In this document: positions 22,635 through 31,455 of the stretch, in pieces
Layout of the letters: each line of letters starts with the position of its first letter
How positions within the stretch are numbered: the stretch's first letter is position 1
Source: CAZUUO01 sp964622665
GTDB lineage: Bacteria > Patescibacteriota > Patescibacteriia > Magasanikbacterales > GCA-002688135
NCBI GenBank assembly: GCA_964622665.1
Contig: CAZUUO010000004.1
Span: forward strand, 1-39,169
Direction: 5' to 3'
Length of the DNA stretch: 39,169 nucleotides
Notes under the pieces: model-generated
Database searches by the model: none
Told to the model about the DNA's origin: nothing
What the model saw: the letters and a program-made list of their open reading frames with translations, nothing else
Made by a program: the position numbers and the translations under genes

Positions 22635-22663
22635 TATTGGTATTGGTATTGGTATTGGTATTG
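22635..22663 (+). repeat. Hexanucleotide tandem repeat (TATTGG)4.8
   Basis: Four perfect TATTGG units and a partial fifth. It lies 8 nt upstream of the -35 box of the minus-strand transporter gene and about 56 nt upstream of the neuB -10. Confidence 0.95.
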
Positions 22664-22718
22664 AAAAATAAGGAAATTATACACTTCACAAGAGTGATAA
22701 GTATCGATAGGGTTGAGG

Positions 22719-22724
22719 TATAGT
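22719..22724 (+). promoter_or_regulatory. -10 box of neuB
   Basis: TATAGT, 14 nt before the ATG at 22739. No SD lies in between, so the leader would be about 8 nt. Confidence 0.45.
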
Positions 22725-22738
22725 AATAGCGTAAATTT

Positions 22739-23884
22739 ATGAAACCAGTACTCAATAGTGACCAAATTTGGGACATGATTCTTAATAGCCCGCCATTTGT
22801 GATTGCTGAAGCGGGGAAGAATTTTATCATGACCGTAGGAGAACGCTCAGTGGAGGATTATTTACGCAACGCAAAATTATTGGTGGATGAAGCGGTTGCT
22901 GCAGGTGCACACGCCATTAAATTTCAAACACATACGGTTGAAGATGAACAATTAAACCTTGCTATAGAGTCGCCTCATTTTAAAGGTGGGGACCGTTATA
23001 AATGGGTGACCCGCAACACACTCGCAACTCCGGTAGAAGAATTTTGGAAACCTTTGAAACAATATTGTGATCAAAAAGGAATTATTTTCTTTTCAACTCC
23101 CATGACCCGCGAGAGTGCAAAAAAATTAGCACAACTTGATGTGCAATTGTGGAAAGTGGGTTCAGCCGATATTTTGGATTTTGTATTACTTGATTATTTA
23201 CGTAATACCGGGAAACCAATTTTGATTTCAAGTGGTATGAGCACGCTTGATGAAGTAAAACGTGCGGTTAATTTTATTAAAGAAAAAAATGACCGGGTAT
23301 TAGTATTTCATTGTGTTTCTCGATATCCATGTCCTCCGGAAAGTTTACGATTGGGAACTATCAATTATTTGCGACAAGAATTTCCGGGAACTCCGATTGG
23401 ATTTTCAGATCACTCTATTGGACAGGATGGAATCATGGCAGATTTAATTGCAACAGGGTTGGGGGTCAATGCCATTGAAAAACATTTTTCCATTGGTCGT
23501 GATATTTACGGAGCAGATCACAAAGTTTCCATGACACCAGATGAATTGGAGCAATTGATGAAAGGAATTGAACGCATGAAAACAGATGCAGCGTACAAAA
23601 CAGAAATCATGAGTAGTGAGTGGGCACAAAAAGCACAGGAAGTAGTAGTGAAAGAGTTGCAAAATGAGGAATCTGCTTTTCCTGGAATTTTCAGAAAGTC
23701 ATTGATGGCGGCACGCGACATAAAAGCAGGGGAAGTGGTAACCAAAGAAATGTTGTATGCTATGCGTCCGTATATGTTTGCGGGGGGGCTACCAACATCA
23801 CATGAATATGTGTTGATGCTCGGTAAAACAATAACGAAAGACTTAAAAAAGTACGATCCTATTACGACGGCAAGTTTTGAATAA
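22739..23884 (+). CDS. neuB: NeuB-family nonulosonic (sialic-type) acid synthase
   Basis: 381 aa. A TIM-barrel NeuB domain holds PPFVIAEAGKNFIM at the start, GAHAIKFQTHTVEDEQ, WKVGSADILD and ISSGMSTLDEV, with PIGFSDHSIG and EKHFSIGRDIYGADHKVSM toward the end. A C-terminal SAF domain (from about residue 320, SLMAARDIKAGEVV) follows. The enzyme condenses phosphoenolpyruvate with an N-acetyl amino sugar to make a nine-carbon sugar such as neuraminic, legionaminic or pseudaminic acid. Which one it makes cannot be decided here, since other pathway genes are absent from the window. It likely feeds surface glycosylation. Confidence 0.88.
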   Translation: MKPVLNSDQIWDMILNSPPFVIAEAGKNFIMTVGERSVEDYLRNAKLLVDEAVAAGAHAIKFQTHTVEDEQLNLAIESPHFKGGDRYKWVTRNTLATPVEEFWKPLKQYCDQKGIIFFSTPMTRESAKKLAQLDVQLWKVGSADILDFVLLDYLRNTGKPILISSGMSTLDEVKRAVNFIKEKNDRVLVFHCVSRYPCPPESLRLGTINYLRQEFPGTPIGFSDHSIGQDGIMADLIATGLGVNAIEKHFSIGRDIYGADHKVSMTPDELEQLMKGIERMKTDAAYKTEIMSSEWAQKAQEVVVKELQNEESAFPGIFRKSLMAARDIKAGEVVTKEMLYAMRPYMFAGGLPTSHEYVLMLGKTITKDLKKYDPITTASFE

Positions 23885-23893
23885 AGAGAAGAG

Positions 23894-23923
23894 AAAAATC
23901 CTGGCTTTTGGCTGGGATTTTTT
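23894..23923 (+). terminator. Terminator of neuB
   Basis: AAAATCC-T-GGC / GCTGGGATTTT stem with imperfect pairing and a T6 tail. Confidence 0.7.
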
Positions 23924-23973
23924 GTGTGAATGGGGGGATTTGTAAACTTCACGCGTCTGCGATAGACTGGGAC

Positions 23974-23981
23974 TATACAAT
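23974..23981 (+). promoter_or_regulatory. -10 region of thrS, leaderless type
   Basis: TATACAAT contains TACAAT ending 6 nt before the thrS ATG (23988), which would put the transcription start on the A of the ATG. No SD and no clear -35 are visible. Confidence 0.5.
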
Positions 23982-23987
23982 ATATCT

Positions 23988-25796
23988 ATGGAAAATCAAG
24001 AATTACAAGCAATGCGTCACACGACTGCCCATGTGTTGGCAGCTGCATTAACTCAATTATATCCCGGCGTGAAACTAGGGGTTGGTCCTGCAACTGAAAC
24101 GGGTTGTTATTATGATGTGTTGGTACCAAATGGGAAAAAAATCAGCGATACCGACTTTGAAGATATTGAGAAAAAAATGAAAGAAATTGTGGGTCGTGAT
24201 GTTCCTATGGTTCGGGAAGAAATGGGAATTGATGAAGCAATTGCTTTATTCCAAAAACTTGAACAACCATTTAAAGTCGAATTATTACAGCAACTCAAAG
24301 AAAAGGGAACAACCGCAGTACTTGCTGACAATGAATTGCAAGATGTTGATGCAACGAAAATCAGTGAAGTCTCGGTGTATAAAACGGGGGAATTTGTAGA
24401 TTTGTGCCGCGGGCCACATATTGCAACAACGGGAAACGTAGGTGCCTTTAAGTTACAAAAATTAGCCGGTGCTTATTGGCGAGGTAGTGATAAAAATCCA
24501 CAAATGCAACGGGTGTATGTGTTGGCATTTGAGAATGAGCAAGCTTTAAAGGCTCATCAAACCATGCTTGAAGAAGCAGCAAAACGCGATCATCGAGTCC
24601 TTGGTAAGGAATTGGATTTATTTGTATTCTCAGACTTAGTTGGTCCTGGTCTTCCCTTATGGACACCACGCGGTACGTTTGTTCGCCATGCGTTGAATGA
24701 TTATGTATGGGAATTACGTGAACAAAAAGGATACGAACGCGTCACTATCCCACACATCACGAAAAAAGATTTATACGAAACGAGTGGTCATTGGGGAAAA
24801 TACGCCGATCAATTATTTAAAGTTTCAACACGAGAAGGTCATGAATTTGCCATGAAGCCAATGAATTGTCCGCACCACTCTCAAATTTACGCAGCGCGTA
24901 AACGAAGTTATCGTGAATTACCACAACGATACAGTGAAACAACGATGGTATATCGTGATGAACAAACTGGGGAATTATCAGGACTTTCACGGGTACGTTC
25001 TATTACTCAAGATGATGCCCATGTATTTTGTCGTGCATCGCAAGTAAAGGATGAATTTTTCAAAGTGTGGGACATCATCGACACATTCTACAAAACATTT
25101 GGATTTGAATTGACGGTACGTTTGTCACTCCATGATCCAAAAACACCTGAAAAATATTTGGGAACGAAAGAGTTGTGGGAAAAAGCCGAACAAGCAATTC
25201 GTGATTTAGCAAAAGAACGGGGAGTGGCAACGGTAGATGGAATTGGTGAAGCAGCAATCTATGGACCAAAAATCGACTTCATGACAAAAGATTCTATTGG
25301 TCGCGTGTGGCAGGTTGCAACAATCCAACTCGACATGAACCAACCAGAACGATTTGATTTGAGTTGTGTAAATGAAGAAGGAAAAGATGAACGCATTGTC
25401 ATGATTCACTGCGCAATCATGGGATCAATCGAACGATTTAGTAGTGTGTTTATTGAACATACTGCGGGTAATTTCCCACTCTGGTTGTCACCAACCCAAG
25501 TACAAATTGCTTCAGTAGCTCAAACGCACGTTGACGCAGCACATGCTCTTGCAACTGAATTACGGGAAGCTGGAATTCGAGTGGTCATTGATGATGGTAA
25601 TGATACGGTAGGAGGAAAAATCAAAAAAGTTGCTCAATGGAAAGTTCCGTATGCTATTGTGTTGGGTGATAAAGAATTGGCACAACCCAACTTATCAATC
25701 AGAGTTCGGGGTAAAAAGGATTTGTGGGAAGTTTCAAAAGATGAATTTATTAAAATTTGTAAAGAAAAACTCGCACAAAGAACACTTGAGTTATAG
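23988..25796 (+). CDS. thrS: Threonyl-tRNA synthetase without TGS domain
   Basis: 602 aa. It starts almost directly with the editing domain (HTTAHVLAAAL, H11 and H15; CRGPH, C140 to H144), so the N-terminal TGS/N1 domain of about 60 residues found in most ThrRS is missing. The class II core has motif 2 (YRDEQTGELSGLSRVRSI by position about 320-340) and the zinc ligands in MNCPHHSQ, DDAHVF and MIHCAIMGSIERF. The anticodon-binding domain (VQIASVAQTHVDAA onward) is complete. It charges tRNA-Thr. It is monocistronic, with its own terminator and a leaderless-type promoter. Confidence 0.95.
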   Translation: MENQELQAMRHTTAHVLAAALTQLYPGVKLGVGPATETGCYYDVLVPNGKKISDTDFEDIEKKMKEIVGRDVPMVREEMGIDEAIALFQKLEQPFKVELLQQLKEKGTTAVLADNELQDVDATKISEVSVYKTGEFVDLCRGPHIATTGNVGAFKLQKLAGAYWRGSDKNPQMQRVYVLAFENEQALKAHQTMLEEAAKRDHRVLGKELDLFVFSDLVGPGLPLWTPRGTFVRHALNDYVWELREQKGYERVTIPHITKKDLYETSGHWGKYADQLFKVSTREGHEFAMKPMNCPHHSQIYAARKRSYRELPQRYSETTMVYRDEQTGELSGLSRVRSITQDDAHVFCRASQVKDEFFKVWDIIDTFYKTFGFELTVRLSLHDPKTPEKYLGTKELWEKAEQAIRDLAKERGVATVDGIGEAAIYGPKIDFMTKDSIGRVWQVATIQLDMNQPERFDLSCVNEEGKDERIVMIHCAIMGSIERFSSVFIEHTAGNFPLWLSPTQVQIASVAQTHVDAAHALATELREAGIRVVIDDGNDTVGGKIKKVAQWKVPYAIVLGDKELAQPNLSIRVRGKKDLWEVSKDEFIKICKEKLAQRTLEL

Positions 25797-25806
25797 TGAT
25801 AGGATA

Positions 25807-25837
25807 AACGCCTCCATGACCTGGGGGCGTTTTTTAT
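25807..25837 (+). terminator. Terminator of thrS
   Basis: AACGCCTCC/GGGGGCGTT-type stem with T6 tail; the tail runs into the -35 of the next promoter. Confidence 0.85.
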
Positions 25838-25865
25838 TGACGAAATGACGATAAAACCATACAAT
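25837..25865 (+). promoter_or_regulatory. Promoter of the 62-aa/146-aa orphan operon
   Basis: TTGACG (25837-25842), 17-nt spacer, TACAAT (25860-25865). The start is predicted at about 25872. Confidence 0.7.
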
Positions 25866-25871
25866 TCATAT

Positions 25872-25890
25872 TGTCGCAATGGACGCGACA
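25872..25890 (+). promoter_or_regulatory. 5'-terminal stem-loop before the SD
   Basis: TGTCGC (25872-25877) pairs with GCGACA (25885-25890) around a 7-nt loop. It begins at the predicted transcript start and ends 1 nt before the purine-rich SD AGGGGGGAAG. Confidence 0.55.
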
Positions 25891-25903
25891 GAGGGGGGAA
25901 GCA

Positions 25904-26092
25904 ATGTGCCAAAGTAGAAACGAGGGCTTTGACAGAAGTCCTCAAACTGACCGTGAAAGGTCACGTAAGGTGGCGCATACGCGCAAAGAAAGAAAAATAG
26001 ATCATCGTTTCTATGCGCATGGGTGTGGGATGTTTATGTCATCACGCACCAATGATCCTGAAACAGTGAATACCGGAGAACCTCGTGAGTAG
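25904..26092 (+). CDS. Small charged orphan protein, 62 aa
   Basis: Not recognised. It starts MCQSRNEGFDRSPQTDRERS, is rich in R, K, D, E and H, and has two later cysteine/methionine positions (HGCGMFMSS). It shows no membrane segment. The start is supported by a purine-rich SD (GAGGGGGGAAG) and a good promoter. It overlaps the next gene by 8 nt, so the two are likely coupled. Real status is probable but not certain, given the size. Confidence 0.55.
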   Translation: MCQSRNEGFDRSPQTDRERSRKVAHTRKERKIDHRFYAHGCGMFMSSRTNDPETVNTGEPRE

Positions 26093-26525
26093 TAAACCTG
26101 ACATTGAAATTGAAGGTTGGCTGCTCAATGAAGTAGCTCGGAAGAAAACCGGAAAAATAATTATAAATAGTGACAAACCAATTGTTGATGAGCTTGAATG
26201 CACGCATCAGCAAGTGTGTGAGATTGTCATTTGCTATTTGAAGAAATGTAAAGAGTACCAACGACTCTTCGCAATTTCCTTTGGAAAATCTTCTAAAGAG
26301 TTTAGTGATTATCGTTCGTGTTCCCTTGATGAAGTAGGGTTGGTTGATTTTTTGAACTTTGTTCGTCGGCACAGCCGATTTGTATGGAACGTTGATCCGG
26401 TGATTACGGCGAGTAAGTTGATTGGTTTCAAAAAAAGATTGGAAAAAATTTGTACATATTTGTTGACTGAACTTGATGAGGAGATACTTCGCCACTATCA
26501 GCACGTTAGTACAAATGAGATGTAA
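26085..26525 (+). CDS. Orphan protein, 146 aa
   Basis: Not recognised. The product is helical and charged: an N-terminal strand region (KPDIEIEGWLLNEVARKKTG), a middle helix with two cysteines (HQQVCEIVICYLKKCKEY), and a C-terminal helix bundle (LIGFKKRLEKICTYLLTEL). It has a GTG start at 26085 with GGAG 6 nt before it, and it overlaps the stop of the 62-aa gene. It could be a small helical binding protein, possibly with its 62-aa partner. A terminator follows. Confidence 0.65.
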   Translation: MSSKPDIEIEGWLLNEVARKKTGKIIINSDKPIVDELECTHQQVCEIVICYLKKCKEYQRLFAISFGKSSKEFSDYRSCSLDEVGLVDFLNFVRRHSRFVWNVDPVITASKLIGFKKRLEKICTYLLTELDEEILRHYQHVSTNEM

Positions 26526-26532
26526 AAAGTAA

Positions 26533-26560
26533 AAAGCCTACCTATGCGGGGGCTTTATTT
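26533..26560 (+). terminator. Terminator of the 62-aa/146-aa operon
   Basis: AAAGCC/GGCTTT stem with extra pairing inside and a TATTTATTT tail. Confidence 0.75.
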
Positions 26561-26616
26561 ATTTCCTAAAATTCGGTAAGGTAGAAGTACTTATAAACGG
26601 GCACAAAAGAGCGTCT

Positions 26617-29187
26617 ATGAAAGAATTAGAAAAAGCATACGAAGCATCACAACATGAACAAGGCATGTATAAAAAATGGGAAGAGTCCGGTTTTTTTAAT
26701 CCTGATGTGTGTGTTGAAAAAGGGGTTGTAGCAAACGATGCTCCTGTGTTTTCGATGGTGTTACCACCACCAAATGTTACCGGTACCTTGCACATGGGTC
26801 ACGCAACCATGTTGGCGATTGAAGATGTGGTCACCCGATTTCATCGTATGAAAGGTTTTAAAACGGTGTGGATTCCAGGAACCGATCATGCGGGAATTGC
26901 AACACAAAGTAAAGTAGAAAAAATATTACAAAAAGAAGAAGGAAAATCTCGCTTTGATTTAGGACGAGAAAAATTTTTAGAAAAAGTAGAAAATTTTGCG
27001 CGTGATTCACATGACACCATTGTTGCACAATGTAAATCAATGGGGGCTTCTCTTGATTGGTCACGCGAATGCTACACACTGGATGAAACGCGAAATAAAG
27101 CGGTACGTGAGGTGTTTGTACGCATGTATAAGGATGGAATCATTTACCGAGGATACCGAGTTATTAATTGGGATCCTGTTGGGCAAACCGTAATTTCAGA
27201 TGATGAAGTGGTGCATAAAGAAGTAACGGCAAAGTTGTATACATTTCGCTATGCAGCCGATTTTCCAATTCCTATTGCAACAACCCGTCCGGAAACAAAA
27301 GTAGGTGACACGGCCGTGGCAGTACATCCGCAAGGGAAGTGGAAGCAATACATTGGTAAAACTTTTGAAAATATTTCATTTGCAGGAACCAAGCTTACTA
27401 TTACGGTAATTGGGGATGAAAGTGTTGATGAAAATTTTGGTACGGGAGCGCTCGGTGTAACACCAGCACACAGTACTATCGATGCGGACATGGCAACGCG
27501 TCATGGGGTTTCGATGGTGCAAGTTATTGATGAAACTGCACACATGATGAAAAGTGCCGGGGAGATGGTTGCTGGATTATCAGTGAATGAAGCTCGAGAA
27601 TCGGTAGTAGAATGGTTGAAGGTGCAAGGTTTGATGATTTCTGAAGAAGAAACGGTACAAAATATTTCTCTTGCTGAACGCACCGACGGTGTTATTGAAC
27701 CATTACCAAAGTTGCAATGGTTTGTCGCGGTGAACAAAGAATTTGATCATTTTGGAAAAAAGACGACCTTAAAAAAATTGATGCAGGAAGCAGTACGTGA
27801 AAAAGGAATCACTATTATTCCGGAACGTTTTGAAAATACGTATTTCCATTGGATTGATAATCTCCGTGATTGGTGTATTTCACGACAGTTATGGTTTGGT
27901 CATCGAGTACCTGCTTGGTATAAAGGAGATGAGGTATATGTAGGAACAGAAGGTCCACAAGAAGAGGGATGGAAACAAGATGAGGACACACTTGATACCT
28001 GGTTTTCATCAGGCATGTGGACATTTTCAGTACTCGGTTGGCCAGAAAAAACAAACGATCTCAAAACGTATCATCCGACAACATTGTTGGAAACAGGGTA
28101 TGATATTTTGTTTTTTTGGGTTGCGCGCATGATTTTGATGAGCACCTATGTACTCAATGAAATTCCCTTTAAGCAAGTGTATTTGCATGGATTGGTACGC
28201 GATGCACAAGGAAGAAAAATGTCTAAGTCATTGGGCAATGTTATTATTCCTGAAACATTGATTACCCAATACGGAACTGATGCGACCCGTCTATCATTAC
28301 TACTCGGAATTTCTCCGGGAAACGACGTAAAATTATCTGAGGAAAAAGTGTCAGGCTATCGAAATTTCACCAATAAATTGTGGAACATGAGTCGTTTCAT
28401 GTTGGGAAACATTGAAAAACCACAAATAAATCCAGCAGTTCCAAAACCACAAACAGTTGCGGACTCATGGATTTTGTCGCGTTTACATTCGTTTGTTATT
28501 CCTGAAGTGACCAAGCGGTTAGAAAATTATGATATTAGTGGAGCGGGGGAATTATTGCGTGAATTTACGTGGAATCAAGTGGCTGACTGGTATTTGGAGA
28601 TGAGTAAAATTGAAAAAGGTAATGGAGAAATGCTCAATTATTTGTTGCACGCGTTGTTGATATTATGGCATCCGTTCATGCCCTATGTGACGGAGGCGAT
28701 TTTTGGTGCGATACATGAAGGAGAATTTTTAATGGTGCAACAATGGCCTAAAGCAAAATCAATTGCCGACAAAAAAGCAGAAGAGAAAATAGAACAAGTA
28801 CAAGAAGTAGTAACAATGATCCGTAATCTTCGTGCTGAATTTGGTATGGAGCCAAAAGTGGTGGTGCCAGCAGTGATTAAAGGAAATTATGGAGATTTGG
28901 AAGATGCTGCGCTATATATCACTGCATTAAGTAAAACAACGCTGACATTTGAGAATAGTGCGGATGTGTTGCATGTTGTTCTTGAAAAAAGCGACAACAT
29001 GAAAGAAAAAGAGAAAGAACGCAATCAAAAAGAAATTGAAAAATTAACACCCTACATTGGCAGTCTTGAGAAAAAATTAAGCAATGAAGCGTTTGTTGCA
29101 AAAGCATCACCAGAAGTAGTTGCACAAGAACGCGAAAAACTCGCGGTGGCAAAATTAAAACTAGAAACATTATTAAAAGAAGGGTAA
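26617..29187 (+). CDS. valS: Valyl-tRNA synthetase
   Basis: 856 aa class I synthetase: PPPNVTGTLHMGHA with HMGH at 59-62, the editing (CP1) domain in the middle (TTRPETKVGDTAVAVHP), WCISRQLWFGHRVPAWY, and KMSKS at 534-538. The anticodon-binding domain and a C-terminal coiled-coil arm (KEKERNQKEIEKLTPYIG near the end) follow. The ValRS-specific VTGTLHMGH start separates it from IleRS and LeuRS. It lacks an SD; a TATAAA at 26591-26596 may be the -10. argS begins 4 nt after its stop, so the two form an operon. Confidence 0.95.
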   Translation: MKELEKAYEASQHEQGMYKKWEESGFFNPDVCVEKGVVANDAPVFSMVLPPPNVTGTLHMGHATMLAIEDVVTRFHRMKGFKTVWIPGTDHAGIATQSKVEKILQKEEGKSRFDLGREKFLEKVENFARDSHDTIVAQCKSMGASLDWSRECYTLDETRNKAVREVFVRMYKDGIIYRGYRVINWDPVGQTVISDDEVVHKEVTAKLYTFRYAADFPIPIATTRPETKVGDTAVAVHPQGKWKQYIGKTFENISFAGTKLTITVIGDESVDENFGTGALGVTPAHSTIDADMATRHGVSMVQVIDETAHMMKSAGEMVAGLSVNEARESVVEWLKVQGLMISEEETVQNISLAERTDGVIEPLPKLQWFVAVNKEFDHFGKKTTLKKLMQEAVREKGITIIPERFENTYFHWIDNLRDWCISRQLWFGHRVPAWYKGDEVYVGTEGPQEEGWKQDEDTLDTWFSSGMWTFSVLGWPEKTNDLKTYHPTTLLETGYDILFFWVARMILMSTYVLNEIPFKQVYLHGLVRDAQGRKMSKSLGNVIIPETLITQYGTDATRLSLLLGISPGNDVKLSEEKVSGYRNFTNKLWNMSRFMLGNIEKPQINPAVPKPQTVADSWILSRLHSFVIPEVTKRLENYDISGAGELLREFTWNQVADWYLEMSKIEKGNGEMLNYLLHALLILWHPFMPYVTEAIFGAIHEGEFLMVQQWPKAKSIADKKAEEKIEQVQEVVTMIRNLRAEFGMEPKVVVPAVIKGNYGDLEDAALYITALSKTTLTFENSADVLHVVLEKSDNMKEKEKERNQKEIEKLTPYIGSLEKKLSNEAFVAKASPEVVAQEREKLAVAKLKLETLLKEG

Positions 29188-29191
29188 TTAT

Positions 29192-30856
29192 ATGATGCAA
29201 TGGCAAAAACACCTGATTGGTATTTTGAAAAAAAATGACATAGAAATTGATGTGTCATTGTTGGGGGTGCCACCACAAATTACCAAAGGACATGTTGCAA
29301 TACCGGCGTTTACCATTGCAAAACAAAAAGGAAAAAATCCCTCACTTATTGCTGCCGAAATGGCAACGTACTTTATTCCTGATGAAATGGTAGTCAGTGC
29401 ACACGCAGAAGGACCATATTGTAATATCGTTTTGACCGCGCAAGCTCTGCAAGAAATTCTTGCTGTGGTGGAAAAAGATAAGAATACTTTTGGTAATCGA
29501 GGGGTGAGTGATAAAACCATCATGCTTGAATATTCTCAACCAAACACCCATAAGTCATTCCACATTGGTCATGCGCGTAATGTGATGTTGGGAAATGCGC
29601 TGGCACATTTATGGGAAACACAAGGTAATACGGTTATTCGAGCTACGTATGTGAATGATGTTGGTTCTCATGTGGCAAAGTGTCTGTGGGCGTTTATGAT
29701 GCTCCACGATGGGGTTGCACCTCAAACCGATAAGGGAACGTGGTTGGGACGCATATATGCCGAAGGGGAGGCGGCACTAAAAGAAAATGAAGAGGCGCAA
29801 GAAGAAATGCGTGCTATTTTAAAAAATCTTGAAGAAGGAAAAGAAGATGTTGTGGCGATCTGGAAAGAAACCCGACAATGGAGTCTTGAAAGTTTTAAAA
29901 AAATATATGAAACCACAGGCACAGAATTTGCACAGTGGTATTTTGAAAGTGATGTTCGTGCTCAAGGGCAAGTATTAGTCGATGAATTATTGGAAAGAGG
30001 TATTGCGCAAAAAAGTGATGGAGCGGTAATCATGGATTTGGAAAAAGAAAATCTTGATGTGCTTGTGATACGAAAAAGTGACGGGGTTGGGTTATATGCA
30101 ACGTCAGACTTGGGTTTGGCTCTTGAAAAAATGAAAACAGCGTGGGATGAAAGCGTGGTGTTAACTGATGTGCGCCAAGCATTATACTTTAAACAACTCC
30201 ACAAAACATTAGAGTTGTACGGCGTAGAGCGAAAGTTCTCCCACATCGGTTATGAATTCGTCACGTTGAAATCAGGATCCATGTCATCACGAAAAGGCAA
30301 TGTAATTTTATTTGAAGATTTTTGGGCTGAGGTGGTGGAGGAGGCTATTACGCAAACACAAAAACGTCATGAGGATTGGACTGAGGAAACGGTGAAGGAT
30401 GTTGCGCAAAAAATAACAAATGCGGCAATCGTATTTTCAATGTTGAAAACAGCACCATCACAAGTCATTACCTTTGATAGGGACGACGCACTTTCTTTTG
30501 AAGGATTTACGGGCCCCTACGTGTTGTACACCTACGCACGTATCATGCGTCTCCTTGAAAAATTACCCGCAAATCAAACTGAGGGTGAATTAATGCATCA
30601 TTTGGAACACGCGCTCCTCATGCAATTACACCAAACATCAGACACACTCCATAAGGCAGCTCATGATCAAAACCCAGCAACGGCGTGTAAGTTTGTGTAT
30701 GATTTGTGCCAAGCGTTTAGCTCATATTATGGGCAAGTCCAAATTATTGAAGGGGATTCAATTCCAAAAAATCGCGTGCGTCTATTGAAGGGAATTGCAC
30801 AAACCATCAAGAATGTCCTGACTATTCTTAACATTGAGGTAGTGGAAAAAATGTAA
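29192..30856 (+). CDS. argS: Arginyl-tRNA synthetase
   Basis: 554 aa. The N-terminal Arg-specific domain is followed by EYSQPNTHKSFHIGHARN (HIGH at 124-127) and by SMSSRKGNVI in place of KMSKS, both usual for ArgRS. The C-terminal DALR anticodon domain is complete. It is co-transcribed with valS (4-nt gap); a second ATG at 29195 is equally possible. A weak AAGGG lies before the start. No terminator is clear after the stop; the next gene has its own promoter. Confidence 0.95.
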   Translation: MMQWQKHLIGILKKNDIEIDVSLLGVPPQITKGHVAIPAFTIAKQKGKNPSLIAAEMATYFIPDEMVVSAHAEGPYCNIVLTAQALQEILAVVEKDKNTFGNRGVSDKTIMLEYSQPNTHKSFHIGHARNVMLGNALAHLWETQGNTVIRATYVNDVGSHVAKCLWAFMMLHDGVAPQTDKGTWLGRIYAEGEAALKENEEAQEEMRAILKNLEEGKEDVVAIWKETRQWSLESFKKIYETTGTEFAQWYFESDVRAQGQVLVDELLERGIAQKSDGAVIMDLEKENLDVLVIRKSDGVGLYATSDLGLALEKMKTAWDESVVLTDVRQALYFKQLHKTLELYGVERKFSHIGYEFVTLKSGSMSSRKGNVILFEDFWAEVVEEAITQTQKRHEDWTEETVKDVAQKITNAAIVFSMLKTAPSQVITFDRDDALSFEGFTGPYVLYTYARIMRLLEKLPANQTEGELMHHLEHALLMQLHQTSDTLHKAAHDQNPATACKFVYDLCQAFSSYYGQVQIIEGDSIPKNRVRLLKGIAQTIKNVLTILNIEVVEKM

Positions 30857-30925
30857 TCCACAGTATCGCACACAAAATGTGTACAATATGTGCATATATC
30901 GCTTTCATTTTGAGGAAAAATAAGC

Positions 30926-30931
30926 TACAAT
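30926..30931 (+). promoter_or_regulatory. -10 box of the bactofilin gene
   Basis: TACAAT ends 11 nt before the ATG (30943). A weak TTTCAT lies 17 nt upstream. The leader would be about 5 nt with no SD. Confidence 0.45.
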
Positions 30932-30942
30932 AAAGCAAATTC

Positions 30943-31428
30943 ATGACAACCACTATGCGCATGCTTCGAAATAACGATGAAGAAGAAAAGTTTGAAAATA
31001 CAACTCCTGATGAAGTAGAAACTATTGTGGGACCCTCAGTAAAAGTGGAGGGAGATTTTGTATCAAAAGGAAACGTAGTTATTGAAGGAACAGTCATGGG
31101 AAGTGTTAAAACGGAAAGAAATTTACGTGTTGAAGAAGGCGCCGTTATTAATGCGAGTGTTGCTGCTGAAAATGTACGCGTTGCAGGAGAAATTAGAGGA
31201 AATGTGCAGGCATTGAGTATGTTGGAATTAACACCAACTGCGCGCGTCATGGGGGATGTATACACAAAAACATTGGTAGTTGCAGCTGGCGCAATTTTGC
31301 ATGGCGCCTGCAACATGAGTGATGAAAAACCAGTAACAACCCGCGGGGGACAAACAAAAAAGTCATCACGTGTCGCAAAAGAAGAAGATTTTGAAATTGA
31401 ATTTGACGACATGCGTTCAAATTCGTAA
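30943..31428 (+). CDS. Bactofilin (polymer-forming cytoskeletal protein)
   Basis: 161 aa with the bactofilin right-handed beta-helix: repeating short strands such as VKVEGDFVSKGNVVIEGTVMG (by position, residues about 32-52), ENVRVAGEIRGNVQ and LELTPTARVMGDVYTKTLVV. A disordered, charged N-terminus (about 1-25) and C-terminus flank it. Bactofilins form filaments at the membrane and help with cell shape and the position of envelope enzymes. The next gene starts 27 nt after its stop and probably shares its mRNA. Confidence 0.88.
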   Translation: MTTTMRMLRNNDEEEKFENTTPDEVETIVGPSVKVEGDFVSKGNVVIEGTVMGSVKTERNLRVEEGAVINASVAAENVRVAGEIRGNVQALSMLELTPTARVMGDVYTKTLVVAAGAILHGACNMSDEKPVTTRGGQTKKSSRVAKEEDFEIEFDDMRSNS

Positions 31429-31455
31429 ATGAGTGAGTTGTAACAAGAAAGCTGT

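Noticed and set aside
22635..22663. The hexamer repeat as a CRISPR remnant
   Set aside because: Units are contiguous 6-mers without spacers; it is a simple tandem repeat.
26034..26504. A 156-codon minus-strand frame over the 146-aa orphan
   Set aside because: The plus-strand frame has promoter, SD and terminator in the right order; the minus frame has none.
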